From Pseudomonadota bacterium (GTDB lineage: Bacteria > Pseudomonadota > Alphaproteobacteria > Rhizobiales > Xanthobacteraceae), in the NCBI GenBank assembly GCA_023404675.1, contig JAEYAW010000013.1, forward strand, positions 372,001 through 436,000: DNA of 64,000 nucleotides, given 5' to 3'. The translations under genes were made by a program, and so were the position numbers. The notes under the pieces were generated by a model. It was not told where the DNA came from, ran no database searches, and was given only the letters and a program-made list of their open reading frames with translations. Every line of letters begins with the position of its first letter. Within the stretch, counting starts at the first letter, position 1. Of this stretch, positions 7,193-14,658 are shown in pieces.

Positions 7193-7774
7193 ATGTCTGA
7201 TCTTCCCGACCCGAAAAAAAAGCTCCGCACCGAAGCGCTCGCCCGCCGCACCGCGCTGGACGAGGCGGCGCGCGCCGCAGCGGCCGCGATGGTGGCGGCG
7301 CGGCCCTTTCCCGAACCCGTATCGATCGGTGCGGTGGTGGCGGGTTATGCGCCGGTGCGCGGCGAGTTCGATCCGCGGCCCCTGATGCGGGCGCTGGCGG
7401 CGCAGGGCGCGCAACTGGCACTGCCGGTAATCGCCGGGCGCGGCCAGCCGCTGAGCTTCCGTCACTGGCAGGAGGGTGCGCCGCTCCTCAGCGGTCCTTA
7501 TGGCATTCCGCAACCCTCCGATGACGCCGCCCTCCTCGTGCCGGACATCGTGCTGGTGCCGCTGGCGGCGTTCGACCGCGCGCTGCACCGCGTCGGTTAT
7601 GGCGGCGGCTTCTACGACCGCACGCTGGCGGCGCTGCGGGCCGCGCGGCCGGTGATCGCGGCGGGGCTTGCCTTCGCCGTGCAGGAGGTGGCATCCGTTC
7701 CGGCAGGCGCGCACGACGTGGCGCTGGATTTTGTGCTGACGGAGCGGGAAACGATCCGCGCGGGAGGACGATAG
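7193..7774 (+). CDS. 5-formyltetrahydrofolate cyclo-ligase
   Basis: Converts 5-formyl-THF to 5,10-methenyl-THF with ATP, recycling folate in the cytoplasm. The 193-residue protein begins MSDLPDPKKKLRTEALARR, the conserved N-terminal K-x2-R helix. LVPLAAFDRALHRVGYGGGFYDRTL (read around residues 125-150) is the family signature; GYGGGFYDR is diagnostic. An in-frame ATG seven codons upstream (7172) is possible but abuts the palindromic repeat. Neighbour of 6S RNA, as in many proteobacteria. TTG of the next gene follows one base after the stop. Confidence 0.92.
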   Translation: MSDLPDPKKKLRTEALARRTALDEAARAAAAAMVAARPFPEPVSIGAVVAGYAPVRGEFDPRPLMRALAAQGAQLALPVIAGRGQPLSFRHWQEGAPLLSGPYGIPQPSDDAALLVPDIVLVPLAAFDRALHRVGYGGGFYDRTLAALRAARPVIAAGLAFAVQEVASVPAGAHDVALDFVLTERETIRAGGR

Positions 7775-7775
7775 G

Positions 7776-8594
7776 TTGCGCATTCTGTTCATCGGCGACG
7801 TGGTGGGCCGCGCCGGCCGCACCGTCCTCACCGACCGGCTGCCCGGCCTGATCCGCGACTGGATGCTCGACCTCGTGGTGGTCAACGGCGAGAACGCGGC
7901 CGGCGGCTTCGGCATCACCGAGGCGATCTATCAGGAATTTCTCGACGCGGGCGCCGACGTCGTCACGCTCGGCAACCACGCCTGGAACCAGCGCGAGGCG
8001 CTGGTCTTCATCACCCGCTCTTCGCGCCTGATCCGCCCGCTGAACTTCACGCGCGGCACGCCGGGGCGGGGCGCGACGCTGGTGGAAACCCGCAGCGGCG
8101 CGCGGGCGCTGGTGCTCAACGCCATGGGCCGGGTGTTCATGGAACCGCTCAACGATCCGTTCAGCGCCATCGACCGCGAGCTGGAGGCCTGCCCGCTGCG
8201 CGAGGCGGCGGACGTCATCGTCATCGATTTCCATGCCGAGGCGACCAGCGAGAAGCAGGCCATCGGCCATCACTGCGACGGTCGCGCCAGCCTCGTGGTG
8301 GGCACCCATACCCACATCCCGACCGCCGACCACCAGATTTTGCCGGGCGGCACCGCCTACATGACCGACGCCGGGATGACCGGCGACTACGATTCGGTGA
8401 TCGGCATGCAGAAGGAGGAGCCGGTGAAGCGCTTCGTCACCGGCATTCCGGCGTCCCGTTTCGAGCCGGCGGGTGGATCTGCGACCCTCAGCGGCGTCGC
8501 GGTCGAGACCGACGATGGCACGGGACTGGCGGTGAAAGTCGCTCCGGTCCGGCTCGGCGGGCGGCTGTCGCAGGCGGTGCCGGACTTCTGGTGA
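7776..8594 (+). CDS. YmdB-like metallophosphoesterase (TIGR00282 family)
   Basis: Calcineurin-like phosphoesterase of the Bacillus YmdB family (2',3'-cyclic nucleotide phosphodiesterase in characterised members). The 272 residues begin MRILFIGDVVGRAGR with the metal-binding GD; VVNGENAAGGFGI (N-G-E-N), LGNHAWNQ (G-N-H), DFHAEATSEK and VGTHTHIPTAD complete the dinuclear metal site in order. The start codon is TTG, two bases after the previous stop, preceded by GGGAGGA. Likely co-transcribed with the cyclo-ligase gene. Cellular role in alphaproteobacteria is unknown. Confidence 0.88.
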   Translation: MRILFIGDVVGRAGRTVLTDRLPGLIRDWMLDLVVVNGENAAGGFGITEAIYQEFLDAGADVVTLGNHAWNQREALVFITRSSRLIRPLNFTRGTPGRGATLVETRSGARALVLNAMGRVFMEPLNDPFSAIDRELEACPLREAADVIVIDFHAEATSEKQAIGHHCDGRASLVVGTHTHIPTADHQILPGGTAYMTDAGMTGDYDSVIGMQKEEPVKRFVTGIPASRFEPAGGSATLSGVAVETDDGTGLAVKVAPVRLGGRLSQAVPDFW

Positions 8595-8682
8595 GCGCGT
8601 GCAGCACGCCGTGGCCGTTGATTTTGGCCGCCCGGCGCGATAATCCGCCCACAATTCATCGATTTGCATCTGAAGGACGCGC

Positions 8683-9429
8683 ATGGCTGGCCATTCCCAG
8701 TTCAAGAACATCATGCATCGCAAGGGGCGTCAGGACGCCCAGAAGTCGAAGCTGTTCTCCAAGCTCGCGCGCGAAATCACGGTGGCGGCCAAGCTCGGCA
8801 CGCCCGACCCCGCGATGAACCCGCGTCTGCGCGCCGCTGTGATCGCCGCGCGTGCGGAGAACATGCCGAAGGACAATATCGAGCGCGCCATCAAGAAGGC
8901 GCTCGGCAATGAAGGCGAGAACTACGACGAGATCCGCTACGAGGGCTACGGCCCCGGTGGCGTCGCCGTGATCGTCGAGGCTTTGACCGACAACCGCAAC
9001 CGCGCCGCCTCCGATATCCGCTCCTACTTCACCAAGTCCGGCGGCAATCTCGGCGAAACCGGCTCGGTGTCGTTCATGTTCGACCGCGTCGGCGTGATCG
9101 AATACGACGCCGGCAAGGCCAGCGCCGACGATATGCTGGAAGCCGCCATCGACGCGGGCGCGGACGACGTGGTGTCGTCGGAAGACGGCCACGAGGTCTA
9201 CGCATCGCAGGAGACCTTCCGCGAGGTCGCGAAAGCGCTGGAAGCGAAGTTCGGCGAAGCCCGCAAGGTGGCGCTGATCTGGAAGCCGCAGAACACCATC
9301 GCGGTGGAGGACGAGGTCGGCGAAAAGCTGGTCAAGCTGATGGACGTGCTTAACGAGCATGACGACGTGCAGAACGTCTACGCCAATTTCGAGATGTCCG
9401 ACGCGCTGATGGCGAAACTGTCGGGGTAG
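8683..9429 (+). CDS. YebC/PmpR-family protein
   Basis: Cytoplasmic DNA-binding or translation-related protein of the YebC family (DUF28). The 248 residues begin MAGHSQFKNIMHRKGRQDAQ, the near-invariant N-terminus, followed by RENMPKDNIERAIKKA-type helices and EGYGPGGVAVIVEALTDNRNRAA near residue 90. Full length. Located just upstream of ruvCAB, its normal position. Members have been described as transcription regulators and, more recently, as factors helping ribosomes through proline stretches; which applies here is not visible. Confidence 0.93.
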   Translation: MAGHSQFKNIMHRKGRQDAQKSKLFSKLAREITVAAKLGTPDPAMNPRLRAAVIAARAENMPKDNIERAIKKALGNEGENYDEIRYEGYGPGGVAVIVEALTDNRNRAASDIRSYFTKSGGNLGETGSVSFMFDRVGVIEYDAGKASADDMLEAAIDAGADDVVSSEDGHEVYASQETFREVAKALEAKFGEARKVALIWKPQNTIAVEDEVGEKLVKLMDVLNEHDDVQNVYANFEMSDALMAKLSG

Positions 9430-9741
9430 TTTTTCGGCTGTCGGTCCTGCGCTTGGTTCTGACCGGGTGAGACTGAGGCATTTGCTCGTCATGGCCGGGC
9501 ATAGCGGTTCGAAAAACGGCGTTCTGAAGAACGCCGGTGACCCGGCCATCGCGTTTGAACAGGCATAGCGTCCCTGATCGGGATCCCCGCGACAAGCGCG
9601 GGGAGGACGAGCCTCATTATCGTTTGCTCGCCCATTCCCTCGCCCCAAGGCGGCTGCATGGATAGCGCGGCCCTTGAACGGCGGCAGGGTCGTCGCAGCG
9701 TTCCGCTACAAATTCCCGCCGCCCGGCGCTATCACTGGCCG
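9430..9741. other. yebC-ruvC spacer with palindromic repeats
   Basis: 312 bp without a gene. It contains ATGGCCGGG (9491-9499) paired with CCCGGCCAT (9541-9549), enclosing a perfect hairpin CGGCGTTCTGAAGAACGCCG (9517-9536), then a second hairpin CCCCGCGACAAGCGCGGGG (9585-9603). These are extragenic palindromes. The ruvC promoter, if separate, would lie in the last 130 bp. Confidence 0.6.
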
Positions 9742-10266
9742 ATGACAGCCGCGCCGATTCGCACCCCCGTCCGCATCATCGGCATCGATCCCGGCCTGCG
9801 CCGCACCGGCTGGGGCGTGATCGAGAGCGAGGGCAACCGCCTGATTCATGTCGCCTGCGGCTCGGTGGAGACGCGCGAGACGCTGCCGCTGGCCGAGCGG
9901 CTGCTTGCCATCCATGACGGCCTGATGCGGGTGCTCGACGACCTGCGCCCGGCGGAGGCGGCGGTGGAACAGACGTTTGTGAACAAGGACGGCGCATCCA
10001 CGCTCAAGCTCGGGCAGGCGCGCGGCATCGCGGTGCTGGTTCCCGCGCGGTTCGGGCTGAGCGTCGCTGAATACGCGCCGAATCTTGTGAAGAAGACCGT
10101 GGTCGGCGCGGGCCATGCCGACAAGACCCAGATCCGCGTGATGCTGGGCGTGCTGCTGCCCAAGGCCGATCCGCGCACGGCCGACGCCGCCGACGCGCTC
10201 GCCATCGCCATCACCCATGCCCACCACCGGCAGGCGGCCGCGCTGCGGCTGAAGGTGGCGGGATGA
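9742..10266 (+). CDS. ruvC: Crossover junction endodeoxyribonuclease RuvC
   Basis: Resolves Holliday junctions by paired nicking, working with RuvAB. The 174-residue protein starts MTAAPIRTPVRIIGIDPGLRR; catalytic acidic residues are in IGIDPGLRRTGWG (Asp near 16), VEQTFVNKD (Glu near 76) and the C-terminal DAADALAIAITHAHH. A longer in-frame reading begins at 9658, but the homologous N-terminus begins at RIIGIDPG, so the short start fits better. ruvA begins 4 bp before its stop. Confidence 0.95.
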   Translation: MTAAPIRTPVRIIGIDPGLRRTGWGVIESEGNRLIHVACGSVETRETLPLAERLLAIHDGLMRVLDDLRPAEAAVEQTFVNKDGASTLKLGQARGIAVLVPARFGLSVAEYAPNLVKKTVVGAGHADKTQIRVMLGVLLPKADPRTADAADALAIAITHAHHRQAAALRLKVAG

Positions 10267-10880
10267 TCGGCAAGCTCAAGGGCCTGATCGACTCCTACGG
10301 CGAGGATTACGTGATCCTCGACGTCGGCGGCGTCGGCTACCAGGTGCATTGCTCGCCGCGCACTTTGCAGGCGCTGCCCGCGCCGGGCGAGGCGGCGGTG
10401 CTGTCCATCGAGACCTATGTGCGCGAGGATCAGATCAGGCTGTTCGGCTTTCGCAGCGACAGCGAGCGCGAGTGGTTTCGCCTGTTGCAGACGGTGCAGG
10501 GCGTCGGCGCGCGGGTCGCGCTGGCGGTGCTCGGCACGCTGTCCACCTCCGATCTCGCCAACGCGATCGCCCTGCGCGACAAGGCGGCGGTGGCGCGCAC
10601 GCCCGGCGTCGGGCCGAAGGTTGCCGAGCGCATCGTGAGCGAGTTGAAGGACAAGGCGCCGGCCTTCGCGACCGCCGATCCGGCCGTGGTGAAACTGTCC
10701 GGCGCGGTCGAGGATCGGAACGCTCCGCGCCCGGTGGCCGACGCCATCTCCGCGCTGGTCAATCTCGGTTATGGTCAGCCGCAGGCCGCCGCCGCCGTCG
10801 CCGCCGCCGTCCGCAGCGCAGGCAGCGAGGCGCAGACCGCGACGCTGATCCGCCTCGGCCTGAAGGAATTGTCGTCATGA
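10263..10880 (+). CDS. ruvA: Holliday junction branch migration protein RuvA
   Basis: Tetrameric junction-binding subunit of the RuvAB branch-migration motor. The 205 residues begin MIGKLKGLIDSYGEDYVILDVGGVGYQVHC (OB-fold domain I); helix-hairpin-helix motifs are around VQGVGARVALAVLGTLS and TPGVGPKVAERIVSEL; the C-terminal domain III that contacts RuvB ends ALIRLGLKELSS-like (TLIRLGLKELSS). Overlaps ruvC by 4 bp (ATGA) and ruvB by 4 bp, a tightly coupled operon. Confidence 0.96.
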   Translation: MIGKLKGLIDSYGEDYVILDVGGVGYQVHCSPRTLQALPAPGEAAVLSIETYVREDQIRLFGFRSDSEREWFRLLQTVQGVGARVALAVLGTLSTSDLANAIALRDKAAVARTPGVGPKVAERIVSELKDKAPAFATADPAVVKLSGAVEDRNAPRPVADAISALVNLGYGQPQAAAAVAAAVRSAGSEAQTATLIRLGLKELSS

Positions 10881-11923
10881 CCGAGCTCTCCCGCCTCGTG
10901 ACGCCCGAGCGCCGCTCCGACGATGTCGGCGACACCGCGATGCGGCCGCAGGCGCTTGGTGATTTCGTCGGCCAGCAGCAGGCGCGCGCCAATCTTCAGG
11001 TGTTCATCGACGCGGCGCGCAAGCGCGGCGAGGCGCTGGACCACGTGCTGTTCGTCGGCCCGCCCGGTCTCGGCAAGACCACGCTGGCGCAGATCGTCGC
11101 GCGCGAGCTCGGCGTCGGTTTTCGCGCAACGTCCGGACCGGTGATCGCCAAGGCGGGCGATCTTGCCGCGCTCCTCACCAATCTCGAAGAGCGCGACGTG
11201 CTGTTCATCGACGAGATCCATCGCCTGAGCCCGGCGGTTGAGGAAGTGCTTTATCCGGCGATGGAGGACTTTCAGCTCGATCTCATCATCGGTGAGGGAC
11301 CGGCGGCGCGCTCGGTGAAGATTGATCTCGCCAAGTTCACGCTGGTCGGCGCGACGACGCGCGCGGGGCTGCTTACCAATCCGCTGCGCGACCGCTTCGG
11401 CATTCCGCTGCGGCTGAATTTCTACACCGTCGAGGAACTGGAGAAGATCGTCACCCGCGGCGCGCGGGTGCTCGGCATCGGCATGACGGCGGACGGCGCC
11501 AACGAGATCGCGCGCCGCGCGCGAGGGACACCGCGTATCGCGGGGCGCCTGCTGCGGCGTGTGCGCGATTTCGCCTCCGCCGCCGACAAGCCCGCGATCG
11601 ACCGCGCCATCGCCGATCACGCGCTCGGCGCGCTGGAGGTGGACGGCGCAGGACTCGACGCCATGGACCGGCGCTATCTCTCGACCATCGCGCTGAACTA
11701 CGGCGGCGGCCCGGTCGGCGTCGAGACCATGGCGGCGGCGCTGTCGGAGCCGCGCGACGCCATCGAGGACATCATCGAACCGTATCTGATCCAGTGCGGC
11801 TACCTGCAGCGCACCCCGCGCGGACGGCTGCTGACCGACCACGCGTTCCGGCATCTGGGGCTTGCCGCGCCTGCGCGCGACGCCTCGCAGTTCGGCCTGT
11901 TCGGCGGCGGCGGGGAAGAGTAA
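10877..11923 (+). CDS. ruvB: Holliday junction helicase RuvB
   Basis: AAA+ ATPase that drives branch migration. The 348-residue protein starts MTELSRLVTPERRSDDVGD at an ATG overlapping the ruvA stop. Walker A is GPPGLGKTT near residue 58; Walker B LFIDEIHRL near 110; sensor 1 VGATTRAGLL near 158; sensor 2 arginine in GTPRIAGRLLRRVRDF near 218; winged-helix C-terminus QCGYLQRTPRGR. Complete and intact. A parDE-like pair follows 50 bp downstream. Confidence 0.97.
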   Translation: MTELSRLVTPERRSDDVGDTAMRPQALGDFVGQQQARANLQVFIDAARKRGEALDHVLFVGPPGLGKTTLAQIVARELGVGFRATSGPVIAKAGDLAALLTNLEERDVLFIDEIHRLSPAVEEVLYPAMEDFQLDLIIGEGPAARSVKIDLAKFTLVGATTRAGLLTNPLRDRFGIPLRLNFYTVEELEKIVTRGARVLGIGMTADGANEIARRARGTPRIAGRLLRRVRDFASAADKPAIDRAIADHALGALEVDGAGLDAMDRRYLSTIALNYGGGPVGVETMAAALSEPRDAIEDIIEPYLIQCGYLQRTPRGRLLTDHAFRHLGLAAPARDASQFGLFGGGGEE

Positions 11924-11937
11924 CGCTTCTACGCCTG

Positions 11938-11973
11938 TGGCGATAATCTCTTCTCTCTGGTATTATTATCGCC
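11938..11973 (+). promoter_or_regulatory. parDE promoter/operator inverted repeat
   Basis: GGCGATAAT (11939-11947) and ATTATCGCC (11965-11973) form a perfect 9-bp inverted repeat with a 17-bp spacer, ending directly at the antitoxin ATG (11974). A TATTAT -10 box (11961-11966) with a weak TGGCGA -35 (11938-11943) would start transcription within a base or two of the ATG, implying a leaderless mRNA. No ribosome binding site is visible. Binding by the antitoxin is inferred. Confidence 0.6.
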
Positions 11974-12189
11974 ATGAGCAAGTTCTCCGAGCAGGCTGCC
12001 GCCGAACTGGAAAAGCTTCCCGAGGATGTTCAGGAGGCGATGTTGGCGCGCATCATGGAGCAAACCGAGCGATTCCGCCTGTTGAAGGCAGTGGTCGACG
12101 ACGGACTGCGCGCGGCAGAGGACGGTCGCGTCAGGGCTTGGGATTTTGACAGCTTTCTTATGGAAGCGAACGGGCGCAGGTCCGACTAG
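11974..12189 (+). CDS. Antitoxin of a ParDE-like pair
   Basis: 71-residue mostly helical protein starting MSKFSEQAAAELEKLPEDVQ. It precedes a RelE/ParE-fold toxin by 5 bp, and its size, acidic helical composition and position fit a type II antitoxin. The C-terminus (RAAEDGRVRAWDFDSFLMEA) resembles ParD-like toxin-binding tails with a W-D-F element. The exact antitoxin family is not certain. An inverted repeat directly before the start suggests autoregulation. Confidence 0.72.
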   Translation: MSKFSEQAAAELEKLPEDVQEAMLARIMEQTERFRLLKAVVDDGLRAAEDGRVRAWDFDSFLMEANGRRSD

Positions 12190-12194
12190 CCATC

Positions 12195-12485
12195 ATGGAT
12201 GTCGTTCTCTCGGATCCTGCCTATTCGGATCTTCTGCACGTCCATGCCGATTTGGCCGCGAAAAGCCCGCAGGCTGCAGACAAGGCGATCCGATATTTTG
12301 CTCGCCGTGTCGACGAACTCTCCCGATTCCCACTCATCGGACGCAGGCGCGACGAACTGGGTGCGGGTCTGCGCGGCCTTCTGATCGGCAACTGGATCGC
12401 CTTCTATCGTGTGGATGCCGCACGCATCGTGATCGTGAGGATCATCGATGCGCGCATGGACATCGACGAGGACTATTTCAAATGA
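12195..12485 (+). CDS. ParE/RelE-superfamily toxin
   Basis: 96-residue toxin-fold protein. MDVVLSDPAYSDLLHVHADLA, then a helical hairpin with RRVDELSRFPLIGRRRDEL (the typical L-x-x-x-P-x-x-G-R-x-R block), and RGLLIGNWIAFYRVDAARIVIVRIIDARMDID, the final strands with the family's Y-R-V and I-x-R-I-x-x-A-R residues. ParE members poison gyrase and RelE members cut ribosomal mRNA; the sequence looks ParE-like but the target is not proven. Its stop overlaps the ybgC start (ATGA), coupling toxin and housekeeping gene. Confidence 0.82.
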   Translation: MDVVLSDPAYSDLLHVHADLAAKSPQAADKAIRYFARRVDELSRFPLIGRRRDELGAGLRGLLIGNWIAFYRVDAARIVIVRIIDARMDIDEDYFK

Positions 12486-12928
12486 CCACATCGCTCGACG
12501 GCGCCATCGTGGACGGCGTGCACCGCATGCCGGTGCGGGTCTATTACGAGGACACCGATTTCTCCGGCATCGTCTACCACGCCAACTATCTGAAATTCAT
12601 GGAGCGCGGACGCACCAACTATCTGCGGCTGCTGGGCGCGGATCAGCACACGCTGTTCGCGGAAGCCGGGGCCGGCGCGGAGGGTTTCGCGTTCGTCGTG
12701 CGCTCCATGCAGCTCGATTTTCTCAAGCCGGCGCGGATGGACGAGGTGCTGGAGGTCGTCACCTTTCCCGGCGAGGTGAAGGGGGCGTCGGTCGTGCTGG
12801 TGCAGGAGGTGAGGCGCGGCGAGGACGTGCTGGTCGCGGCGAAGGTGCGCGTCGCCTTCATTCAGGGCGGCCGGGCCCGGCCGATCCCGAAGGAACTTCG
12901 CGTCCTGATGCAGGCGGATCTGGCGTGA
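12482..12928 (+). CDS. ybgC: Acyl-CoA thioesterase YbgC (Tol-Pal associated)
   Basis: Hotdog-fold thioesterase of the tol-pal cluster. The 148 residues contain PVRVYYEDTDFSGIVYHANYLKFMERGR near residues 18-45 (read in two parts: YYEDTDFSGIVYHANYLKF and MERGRTNYLR), with the catalytic Asp and the YHANY motif. Start ATG overlaps the toxin stop. In most genomes ybgC is followed directly by tolQ; here about 5.2 kb of accessory genes intervene. Confidence 0.92.
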   Translation: MTTSLDGAIVDGVHRMPVRVYYEDTDFSGIVYHANYLKFMERGRTNYLRLLGADQHTLFAEAGAGAEGFAFVVRSMQLDFLKPARMDEVLEVVTFPGEVKGASVVLVQEVRRGEDVLVAAKVRVAFIQGGRARPIPKELRVLMQADLA

Positions 12929-12969
12929 CGGCCCCGGCTGACAGGCCTGATGACGCCGCCGTCCGCCTC

Positions 12970-12988
12970 ATGTAAATGTCCTTCACAT
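12970..12988 (+). promoter_or_regulatory. TetR operator at its own start codon
   Basis: ATGTAAATGTCCTTCACAT, a 19-bp imperfect palindrome (arms ATGTAAAT / CTTCACAT, 3-bp centre), overlaps the first two bases of the tetR start codon. It matches the operator at 13775-13793 in length, arm sequence and spacing, indicating autoregulation. Confidence 0.65.
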
Positions 12989-13637
12989 GAGCTGGCGGAA
13001 AGATCGCGGACGGGCCGAGCGCGGCTACCATCACGGCAACCTCAAGGAGGCTTTGCTGCAGGCGGCGCTCGACCTGATCGCGCAGAAGGGGCCGGGCGGC
13101 TTCACCTTCGCGGAGGCCGCGCGCGCCGCCGGCGTCAGCCCGGCCGCGCCGTATCGTCATTTCCGCGACCGCGATGAACTGCTCGCCAGCATTGCCGAGC
13201 GCGGCTTCGAGCAGTTCGAGGCGGCGCTGACGGTGGCCTGGGATGACGGCCGCCCGGATACGGTCACGGCGTTCGAGCGTGTCGGCAAGGCCTATCTGAG
13301 CTTTGCGCGCAACGAGCCGGCGTCCTATTCGGCGATGTTTGAATCCGGCCTGCCGCTGAGCCAGTATCCGGCGCTGGCGGCGGCCGGGGAGCGGGCTTTC
13401 GCCGTCATCCGCGCCGCCGCCGAGCGGCTTGCGGCGCTCACGCCGCCGGGCGTCACCCGCCCGCCCGCGATGATGATGGCACTGCATATCTGGTCGATGT
13501 CGCACGGCATCGCCTCGCTGTTCGCGCGCGGCGACGAGGCGCGGCGCAAACTGCCGATGTCGCCGGAGGACCTGCTGGAAGCGGGCGTGCTGGTCTACCT
13601 GAAAGGCCTCGGCTTTCCGATCGGTGGCGGAGCCTGA
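12987..13637 (+). CDS. TetR/AcrR-family transcriptional regulator (WHG-type C-terminus)
   Basis: 216-residue repressor. The N-terminal helix-turn-helix is clear: HHGNLKEALLQAALDLIAQKG then FTFAEAARAAGVSPAAPYRHF and RDRDELLASIAERGFEQF. The C-terminal half, with a W-x-M-x-H-G segment (HIWSMSHGIASL, near residue 167), resembles the WHG-type ligand domain. It is followed 182 bp later by a DUF2852 gene whose promoter carries the same 19-bp operator as its own start region, so the DUF2852 gene is the likely target. Inducer unknown. Confidence 0.85.
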   Translation: MSWRKDRGRAERGYHHGNLKEALLQAALDLIAQKGPGGFTFAEAARAAGVSPAAPYRHFRDRDELLASIAERGFEQFEAALTVAWDDGRPDTVTAFERVGKAYLSFARNEPASYSAMFESGLPLSQYPALAAAGERAFAVIRAAAERLAALTPPGVTRPPAMMMALHIWSMSHGIASLFARGDEARRKLPMSPEDLLEAGVLVYLKGLGFPIGGGA

Positions 13638-13747
13638 AGCCCGTCACGCCTGTCGGCGCGGCCGCCGCCACAGGTCGCGCGCGCGGGGCCCAATTCTCAC
13701 AACTCCGTGTCCCCTATTTTTCGCAGCCGGTTCCACCCGCATCTCCC

Positions 13748-13793
13748 TTGACAAGCGATCTGTGACGATCAAGTATGTAAATGTTATTTACAT
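13748..13793 (+). promoter_or_regulatory. Promoter and TetR operator of the DUF2852 gene
   Basis: TTGACA (13748-13753), 17-bp spacer, AAGTAT (13771-13776) form a good housekeeping promoter. ATGTAAATGTTATTTACAT (13775-13793), a perfect 8-bp inverted repeat with a 3-bp centre, overlaps the -10 and the start point. AAGGAG (13806-13811) is the ribosome binding site for the ATG at 13820. Confidence 0.78.
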
Positions 13794-13819
13794 TCACGTT
13801 GTGCCAAGGAGAGATGCCG

Positions 13820-14320
13820 ATGTCAAACGCTGCCGACTATGACAGCCGATGGGGCCGTCCCGCAGGGGGCGACCGGCGGCTCGGATTTCTGGAATCGCCG
13901 TGGCATCCGGGCTGGATCGCCCTGACGGTGATCGGCTTCATCGTGTGGTGGCCGGTTGGCCTCGCACTTCTTTTCTTCACGCTCGGGAGCAGAAGGATGG
14001 GTTGCATGTCGCGCTATGACGGGGGCCGCTGGGCCTCCAAGATGGAAAAGATGCAGTACAAGATGGACCGCATGCGCTCGCGCATGGAGGGCCGTGGTTT
14101 CGGCGGCTTCGGGTTCGGCATGCCTTCCAGCGGCAATCGCGCCTTCGACGAGTACCGCACCGAGACGCTGCGCCGTCTGGAGGAAGAGCAGACCGAGTTC
14201 CGCGATTTCCTCGACCGTCTGCGTCACGCCAAGGACAAGACCGAGTTCGACGCCTTCATGGCCGAGCGCCGCGCCCGGGGCGCGACGCCTCCGCCGCCGC
14301 CGTCCGACCAGCAGGGCTGA
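13820..14320 (+). CDS. DUF2852 membrane protein
   Basis: 166-residue protein with one clear membrane segment near residues 30-52 (PGWIALTVIGFIVWWPVGLA then LLFFTLGS) and a long soluble C-terminus. The segment KMEKMQYKMDRMRSRMEGRG is Met/Lys/Arg rich; the tail EYRTETLRRLEEEQTEFRDF is a coiled coil, typical of DUF2852 proteins in Rhizobiales. Start chosen from AAGGAG eight bases upstream; ATG at 13814 is too close to it. Function unknown. Controlled, by inference, by the adjacent TetR through the operator over its promoter. Confidence 0.82.
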   Translation: MSNAADYDSRWGRPAGGDRRLGFLESPWHPGWIALTVIGFIVWWPVGLALLFFTLGSRRMGCMSRYDGGRWASKMEKMQYKMDRMRSRMEGRGFGGFGFGMPSSGNRAFDEYRTETLRRLEEEQTEFRDFLDRLRHAKDKTEFDAFMAERRARGATPPPPPSDQQG

Positions 14321-14345
14321 TCTGCCCCCCGGCTCTGTCGCATCG

Positions 14346-14379
14346 CCGCCCGCCTGCACCTGCAGGCGGGCGGTTTTCT
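14346..14379 (+). terminator. Rho-independent terminator after DUF2852 gene
   Basis: Stem CCGCCCGCCTGCA (14346-14358) with TGCAGGCGGGCGG (14361-14373), 13 bp, followed by TTTTCTT. Confidence 0.85.
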
Positions 14380-14407
14380 TTGAAAATCCGGAAAATATGC
14401 GCCGAGG

Positions 14408-14525
14408 TCGTCATCCTGAGGTGCGGGTCGCAGCCGGCGGCGAGCCCCAAGGATGGCCGGGCAACGCGAGAGGCGTCGCCCTTCGAGGCCGTCGCATCGC
14501 ACCGGCACCTCGGGGGACGGATTGG
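14408..14525. repeat. GTCATCCTGAGG-type extragenic element
   Basis: Begins CGTCATCCTGAGGTGC near 14408 and ends GGCACCTCGGGGGACG near 14525, an imperfect outer inverted repeat, with inner AAGGATGGCC and CTTCGAGGCC words. A related, more symmetric copy lies between groES and groEL (55863-55976). Together with the terminator it fills the 338-bp spacer before the molybdoenzyme gene. Confidence 0.6.
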
Positions 14526-14658
14526 CGTCGGGAATCCGCTATGCCTTGTTGCGATTGCCGGATCGCACGAAGGTGAGAGCGCGGGTCATGGCGGGCGGGT
14601 CGCGGCGCGCGTGACTTTGCGCTAGGCTTGCGGGTCCCATCGCCGCAGGGAGAGCGCC

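Noticed and set aside
8595..8682. Possible small gene between the YmdB-like gene and yebC
   Set aside because: 88 bp only, no start with a ribosome binding site and no conserved peptide.
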